DNA from: a virus
Reading direction: 5' to 3' (one strand)
IMG/VR virus record: IMGVR_UViG_3300029286_003727
Span: 1 to 33,627 of that record
DNA: 33,627 nt
In this document: in pieces, positions 29,964 through 33,627 of the stretch
How the letters are laid out: each line of letters starts with the position of its first letter
How positions within the stretch are numbered: the stretch's first letter is position 1
The notes under the pieces: generated by a model
The model's database searches: none
What the model saw: only the letters and a program-made list of their open reading frames with translations
What the model was told of the DNA's origin: nothing
Made by a program: the position numbers and the translations under genes

Positions 29964-32038
29964 TGGGTTGGCTAACAGGTTGGGCTTACAGAAAGGTACT
30001 ATTGATTGACCCGTCCGAAGATGGGGAGCAATCAGATTATCAACTTAACCTGGCTGTATGCAAAGCGGCCACAACATCGGTCTCTACAAGCCCTTACGCT
30101 ACTTCAGGAGGTTCTGAAGGACAAAGTCCATATACGGGACATGCGTGGGTAGACCCAGCGAATTCATATTCGGATACTTTAACCTTCTCCAGTATCACCA
30201 GTGGGTTTGATACTGGAGATCTCTCTGAAGTGCTGATAAATAAGGGGTACGCCAATCTCGCCAACGCATACACTGTTTCAGCAAAGACTATACCAGTTCA
30301 CGCCACAATTAAAGGGATTAAAGTTACGATTTATAGAAAATATGCAGTATCTATTGTTCGTGATGCGCTGGTGCAGCTCTCCAAAGATGGCGGGACTACG
30401 GGGGCAGGAGATAACAAAGCCTCCACGGATGATTGGCCTCTGGCATCAACTGCTAAAGTCTATGGTTCTTCAGCAGATTTATGGGGTACGACTTGGACTC
30501 CTGCCGAAATCAATTCAGCTAATTTCGGGATACGTGTCGCAGCTCAAGCTATGGGAGATGGGGCTCAAGCGTATATAAGCTTCATAGCAATCTCGGTATA
30601 TTATAATCTGGTCGACTGTGCCGACCTTGTGGCCGCTGACTTTGATGATTTGAGATTTACCGCCAATGACGGGACGACGCTTTTATCCTATTTTATAGAA
30701 AGAGTTTATTCTGGCTCTGCCTTTGTTTGGGTTAAGATACCTACTATCGCCGCTTCGCCTGCTCAGACTACCATCTACATGTATTATTCCGGAACCGAGA
30801 CCGCTGTGAGTAGTGTTGCAGACACCTTTGGAACTGGATTGGCAGACGATTTTGAACATGGGTCAGACGAGCAAGATGTGAGTGCTTCTGGAGGAAACAT
30901 CACCTGGTCGCAAGGGAATAGTGGGGGAAACCATGCAGGAAAAATAGACACAGCGGCGTATTATGGAGGTACAAGGGGGCTTAGGCTATATGGGAGTGAA
31001 TTCGTATATTTCACCAAAGCGGGGGCAGCAGGCTATGCAATAAGATTTATGCTTAGAAAAGCTGATAATACCCTTTTCACCTTTGGTCACGGAAATGCGA
31101 CAAAGGCACTGGTGCTTTATGTCGATGCTTACCGAGAGATAATGTACGTAACCACCTCTAATCAACATCTCAGCCCTGCCCAGTACATTAACCTGAGTGT
31201 GTTCTATTCAATAGAACTTAATAACATTAATTTTGATGCGGGTACGTTTGATATATGCAGAGACGTATCTCCCTGGTGGCCAGAAGGAAAAATAAAGACT
31301 GGCGCAACGATGAAAGCCACGAGTGCCTATCAAAACCTAATCAAGATGACCGTTTCGGTCACGTTGAATAACTGGATTGATAATATCCTGATCCGTAAAT
31401 TCACCCCTAACGAACCTGCTTGGGCCAGTTTCGGAGATCCTGTATATATTGTCCCGATTGTCACTACGCAAGCAGGAACAGAATTAGGGAAAGATTCCTT
31501 TACGGCAAACGGCAATATAACTAATGCGGATGGAGGTTATACAAGAAGAGGCTTTTGCTATATCGAGGGAGCAATAGGAGATCCCAGCACTGAAGACGCG
31601 GTAGTCTTTGAGGACATCGAGTCTTTCGACACGGGGGCTTATTCAGAGTTGGTTTCAGGGTTAAGTATAGATACTGCATATCGTGTCAGGGCTTATGTGA
31701 CCAATGATATGGGCACCAGTTACGGAGATTCAGTGACTGTCATTACAACAATAGACGCAACCTACGTTGAGATACTAACCTCAGATAGGGCGTTAGCTCT
31801 TGATAATACAACAGCATTCACACCGGATGCTGACTATGAGCCGGCTACCAAGAAGTATGTTGACGACGCCGTAGAAGGCGCTGGTGATATGCAGACCGCG
31901 ACCTATGACACTGACATCGATGGGGTTGTGGATAAAGCAGAGGGCGTAGTAACGGGGACGACTCTACCAGGTACCGCCTCGGACGGAGAACTATTCGGCA
32001 AAACAGACTCAAAGGAATTATACATTTGGTTCGATTAG
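29963..32038 (+). CDS. Large tail fibre-like protein with split DUF2341 domain
   Basis: A 691-residue protein. The opening 'GWLTGWAYRKVLLIDPSE' (2-19) and, after a roughly 185-residue interruption, 'FDDLRFTANDGTTLLSYFIE' then 'VWVKIPTIAASPAQTTIYMY' (about 225-275) form a DUF2341 domain. The interruption is a separate beta domain ('IKGIKVTIYRKYAVSIVRDA', 'SADLWGTTWTPAEINSANFG'). A concanavalin-like or jelly-roll region follows (about 290-490), then an Fn3-like domain (about 497-595) and a C-terminal 'EPATKKYVDDAVEG' fibre motif near 623. It is expected to bind a host-surface ligand. DUF2341 occurs in secreted proteins of environmental bacteria and archaea. Confidence 0.7.
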   Translation: MGWLTGWAYRKVLLIDPSEDGEQSDYQLNLAVCKAATTSVSTSPYATSGGSEGQSPYTGHAWVDPANSYSDTLTFSSITSGFDTGDLSEVLINKGYANLANAYTVSAKTIPVHATIKGIKVTIYRKYAVSIVRDALVQLSKDGGTTGAGDNKASTDDWPLASTAKVYGSSADLWGTTWTPAEINSANFGIRVAAQAMGDGAQAYISFIAISVYYNLVDCADLVAADFDDLRFTANDGTTLLSYFIERVYSGSAFVWVKIPTIAASPAQTTIYMYYSGTETAVSSVADTFGTGLADDFEHGSDEQDVSASGGNITWSQGNSGGNHAGKIDTAAYYGGTRGLRLYGSEFVYFTKAGAAGYAIRFMLRKADNTLFTFGHGNATKALVLYVDAYREIMYVTTSNQHLSPAQYINLSVFYSIELNNINFDAGTFDICRDVSPWWPEGKIKTGATMKATSAYQNLIKMTVSVTLNNWIDNILIRKFTPNEPAWASFGDPVYIVPIVTTQAGTELGKDSFTANGNITNADGGYTRRGFCYIEGAIGDPSTEDAVVFEDIESFDTGAYSELVSGLSIDTAYRVRAYVTNDMGTSYGDSVTVITTIDATYVEILTSDRALALDNTTAFTPDADYEPATKKYVDDAVEGAGDMQTATYDTDIDGVVDKAEGVVTGTTLPGTASDGELFGKTDSKELYIWFD

Positions 32039-32046
32039 GAGATGAC

Positions 32047-32289
32047 ATGAAAAAAATACTGGGATGGAAAACTGAACCCGCCAGGCCTGAGGTTATGGCT
32101 AAAGAGCCGGATGGCAAGGATGTGGAACTGAAATTCACGATGTCTTCAACCGTTTATGATGAATTGGATGGTATCGCTAGACTCCGGGGTTTCCCCGATC
32201 TTAAGGTGTTTGTGATCAACTTCATCAGCAAGCAAACCGCTCTTGAAAGGAAGGTCGATAAGAGCGAGGTTAATTTGAATATCAAGTAA
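32047..32289 (+). CDS. Small ribbon-helix-helix-like protein A
   Basis: An 80-residue protein; ATG at 32047 with AGGAG five bases upstream is preferred to an earlier in-frame codon at 32026. After an N-terminal 'MKKILGWKTEPARPEVMAKE' the sequence 'VELKFTMSSTVYDELDGIAR' and 'LRGFPDLKVFVINFISKQ' has the strand-helix-helix spacing of CopG-type DNA-binding proteins, though no function is proven. It aligns with the next gene at LRGFP....FI.....Q. Its presence among fibre genes is unusual. Confidence 0.6.
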   Translation: MKKILGWKTEPARPEVMAKEPDGKDVELKFTMSSTVYDELDGIARLRGFPDLKVFVINFISKQTALERKVDKSEVNLNIK

Positions 32290-32299
32290 GGGGGTGACT

Positions 32300-32485
32300 A
32301 TGGCAGATAAATTATCAATAGAACTCTCAGTGACCGGCAAGCAGTTCGAGGAACTGGGCAAAATGTCTGAACTGCGGGGCTTCCCTAATCAACGGGAATT
32401 CATAGCGGACCTGGTCAGACAGCAGATACGTGAGTATCGAGACAAAATCCTGAAACGGGACAGTGACCTTAACCAATTACAGTAA
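32300..32485 (+). CDS. Small ribbon-helix-helix-like protein B
   Basis: A 61-residue protein; ATG at 32300 has GGGGG five bases upstream and is preferred to GTG at 32294. 'LSIELSVTGKQFEELGKMSE' then 'LRGFPNQREFIADLVRQQI' parallels the preceding protein and fits a strand followed by two helices, as in ribbon-helix-helix folds, with a charged C-terminal extension. It may bind DNA as a dimer or act as a small structural/assembly factor. The pair is best explained by a tandem duplication. Confidence 0.6.
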   Translation: MADKLSIELSVTGKQFEELGKMSELRGFPNQREFIADLVRQQIREYRDKILKRDSDLNQLQ

Positions 32486-32499
32486 TGGAGGAATAAATA

Positions 32500-32904
32500 A
32501 TGGCAGCAACCTGGAAGAAAATTGCTTTCGAGGAGGATGTACTCCTCAAGTCTATTATCGCGGCAAAGGGTGACCTGATCGTAGGTTCAGCCAACGATAC
32601 GGCGACGGTCCTGAGCATCGGGACCGACGGCTACGTGTTAAAAGTTTCCACAGATACACCTGCCTGGGTTGACCCTGCGACCCTCGCTGTAGCAGATCAC
32701 GCATCGACCCACAAGAACAGTGGTTCAGATGAATTACTGCTAAGCGACTTCGGGGAACCCACCGCAGATGTTGAATTCAATGGCCAGGAGGCGCTCAACT
32801 TCTGCTTGCAGAATTCAGCCTCACCCCCGGCAACCGCGGTGCTGGGCAAACTCTATTATGATACCGACGACAACTGCGCCTACATTTGCACAGCGGTAGC
32901 CTAA
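32500..32904 (+). CDS. Fibre-associated protein, 'TWKK' type A
   Basis: A 134-residue protein with GGAGG eight bases before the ATG. It begins MAATWKKIAFEEDVLLKSII and 'AKGDLIVGSANDTATVLSIG', then has 'DHASTHKNSGSDELLLSDFG' (a His/Gly/Asp motif often seen in phage fibres at 65-95) and ends 'LGKLYYDTDDNCAYICTAVA', which resembles the end of the fibre protein at 29256. The opening is closely related to the gene at 33069. Likely part of a fibre or its adaptor. Confidence 0.6.
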   Translation: MAATWKKIAFEEDVLLKSIIAAKGDLIVGSANDTATVLSIGTDGYVLKVSTDTPAWVDPATLAVADHASTHKNSGSDELLLSDFGEPTADVEFNGQEALNFCLQNSASPPATAVLGKLYYDTDDNCAYICTAVA

Positions 32905-33068
32905 TGGCAGACCCCAACGAAGAGATGATGGCTGATTGTAACAACGACTTGAGCGCTGTCATACAAAAGTACACCGGCACGCTCAAGTCGTCAGACCTTT
33001 ACCTGGTATTGTTCAAGCTGGCCGATGACATGTACCGACACTGGAGAAAGACCTTGCCGGAGGAATAA
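32904..33068 (+). CDS. Hypothetical 54-residue protein
   Basis: Start at 32904 overlaps the preceding stop (TAATG) with no clear Shine-Dalgarno, so translation is probably coupled; an in-frame ATG at 32886 lies within the upstream gene. The protein (MADPNEEMMADCNNDLSAVI, then helical 'DLYLVLFKLADDMYRHWRKT') is acidic, helical, and without a recognisable family. It ends exactly where the next gene begins, and its end codes for the GGAGG used by that gene. Confidence 0.55.
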   Translation: MADPNEEMMADCNNDLSAVIQKYTGTLKSSDLYLVLFKLADDMYRHWRKTLPEE

Positions 33069-33299
33069 ATGGCAGTAACCTGGAAGAAAGTAGCCTTTGA
33101 AGATGATGTGATACTGAAGTCCGTGTTGACTGAGCGTGGTAGCATCATTTTTCGGAATGCTACCGGCCCCGCTGAATTGCTTCATGGTACTGCTGGACAG
33201 ATATTGACCAGCGGGGGCAATGGGGCAGACCCGTCATGGGTGGATGCCTCCGGCGGAGCTGACATAACCGCTCAAACATTGACATGGTTAGGGATATAA
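33069..33299 (+). CDS. Fibre-associated protein, 'TWKK' type B
   Basis: A 76-residue protein starting MAVTWKKVAFEDDVILKSVL with GGAGG five bases before the ATG. The first 45 residues are a paralogue of the 32500 gene (same W-K-K, 'AFE.DV.LKS' and 'G.I...G...' spacing and a later 'P.WVD' motif); the DNA upstream also agrees (GGAGGAATAAATG). It lacks the second half of that protein and ends 'ADITAQTLTWLGI'. Probably a truncated or shorter module of the tail fibre apparatus. Confidence 0.55.
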   Translation: MAVTWKKVAFEDDVILKSVLTERGSIIFRNATGPAELLHGTAGQILTSGGNGADPSWVDASGGADITAQTLTWLGI

Positions 33300-33300
33300 A

Positions 33301-33627
33301 ATGGGAAGTTTCACAATTAAAAACCTTGGTAATGGGCAGCTCCCCAATTCCATCGGAGATCTCTACACGGTCCCTGCTTCCACGACCACGGTTGTCCGGT
33401 CAATCGTTTTGATCAATACCAACACCACCGCTGAGACCGTCAACCTTTATTATCTCAAATCCGGTGGGACTGCCAGAAGGATAATACCCAAATCGTTGTC
33501 CCTGGCCGCCAACAATTCCCTGGTTTTTGACAGCCCATTGACCCTGGGTGCCGCCGACAAGATACAGGGAGATACGACGACCGCCTCCAAGGTTGACTAT
33601 GTTATCAGCGGCGCGGAGTACGCATAA
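33301..33627 (+). CDS. Beta-rich virion-type protein
   Basis: A 108-residue protein, MGSFTIKNLGNGQLPNSIGD then 'LYTVPASTTTVVRSIVLINT', 'NTTAETVNLYYLKSGGTARR' and a final 'DKIQGDTTTASKVDYVISGA'. The alternating pattern suggests a jelly-roll/beta-sandwich fold found in tail or fibre proteins of many phages ('P..TT.VV.SI.L.N..' is a recurrent motif). The stop is the last codon of the window, and anything downstream is not visible. Two bases separate it from the previous gene. Confidence 0.6.
   Translation: MGSFTIKNLGNGQLPNSIGDLYTVPASTTTVVRSIVLINTNTTAETVNLYYLKSGGTARRIIPKSLSLAANNSLVFDSPLTLGAADKIQGDTTTASKVDYVISGAEYA

Noticed and set aside
1-33627. tRNA genes, integrase, repressor or lysis genes
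   Set aside because: Looked for cloverleaf-like segments in the gaps and for recombinase, HTH, holin or lysozyme motifs among the proteins; none found.

Overview
The window is a 33.6 kb piece of a tailed-phage (prophage or phage) genome, cut at gene boundaries at both ends. It contains a nearly complete HK97-type packaging, capsid and siphovirus tail module: terminase small and large subunits, a portal fused to a gp7-like head protein, prohead protease, major capsid protein, head-tail connectors, tail tube, a frameshifted tail chaperone, tape measure, baseplate hub pieces and tail fibre genes. There is no contractile sheath. No integrase, repressor, replication or lysis gene is visible, so only part of the genome is present. 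Strong Shine-Dalgarno sites and a textbook sigma-70 promoter point to a bacterial host. The large secreted protein (short RCC1 repeats, leucine-rich repeats, Fn3-like, PsbP-like and CARDB-like domains, C-terminal membrane anchor) is a style often seen in Chloroflexota/Dehalococcoidia and similar environmental anaerobes; this host assignment is inference only.

Layout. (1) 1-3728, plus strand: an HNH endonuclease with three extra zinc-binding modules, then an overlapping trio of ParB-like protein, PAPS-reductase-like protein and ParB/DNA-methyltransferase fusion. (2) 3659-5523, minus strand: eight very small genes, most with nearly identical ribosome-binding/start cassettes, driven by a consensus promoter at 5556-5584 with a palindrome at the transcription start. 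(3) 5643-10282, plus: terS, terL, a second HNH gene, portal-gp7 fusion. (4) 10313-15418, minus: a 1.7k-residue secreted repeat protein inserted between portal and protease. (5) 15578-17447, plus: protease and major capsid protein, ending in a strong GC hairpin. (6) 17525-18715, minus: a DUF4143-type AAA ATPase with a palindrome-rich control region. (7) 18869-20457, plus: a SAM methyltransferase and a CDP-glycerol-glycerophosphotransferase-like enzyme, placed where virion- or surface-decorating genes could be. (8) 20454-25786: connectors, tail tube, tail chaperone with a -1 frameshift signal, tape measure. (9) 25783-29251: a fragmented and partly duplicated baseplate hub with inserted Fn3-like and 'HGLSNGD' modules. 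(10) 29256-33627: tail-fibre-type proteins mixed with two small ribbon-helix-helix-like paralogues and duplicated 'TWKK' proteins.

The structural genes are tightly packed with ATGA/GTGA/TAATG overlaps, as expected for one late operon. Two long antisense genes (secreted protein and ATPase) and the minus-strand cluster break this operon and behave as accessory cargo (morons). The best candidates for something not well described are the antisense surface protein inside the capsid module, the ParB/PAPS-reductase/ParB-methyltransferase set, the small-gene cluster with its repeated translation cassette, and the shuffled hub region.
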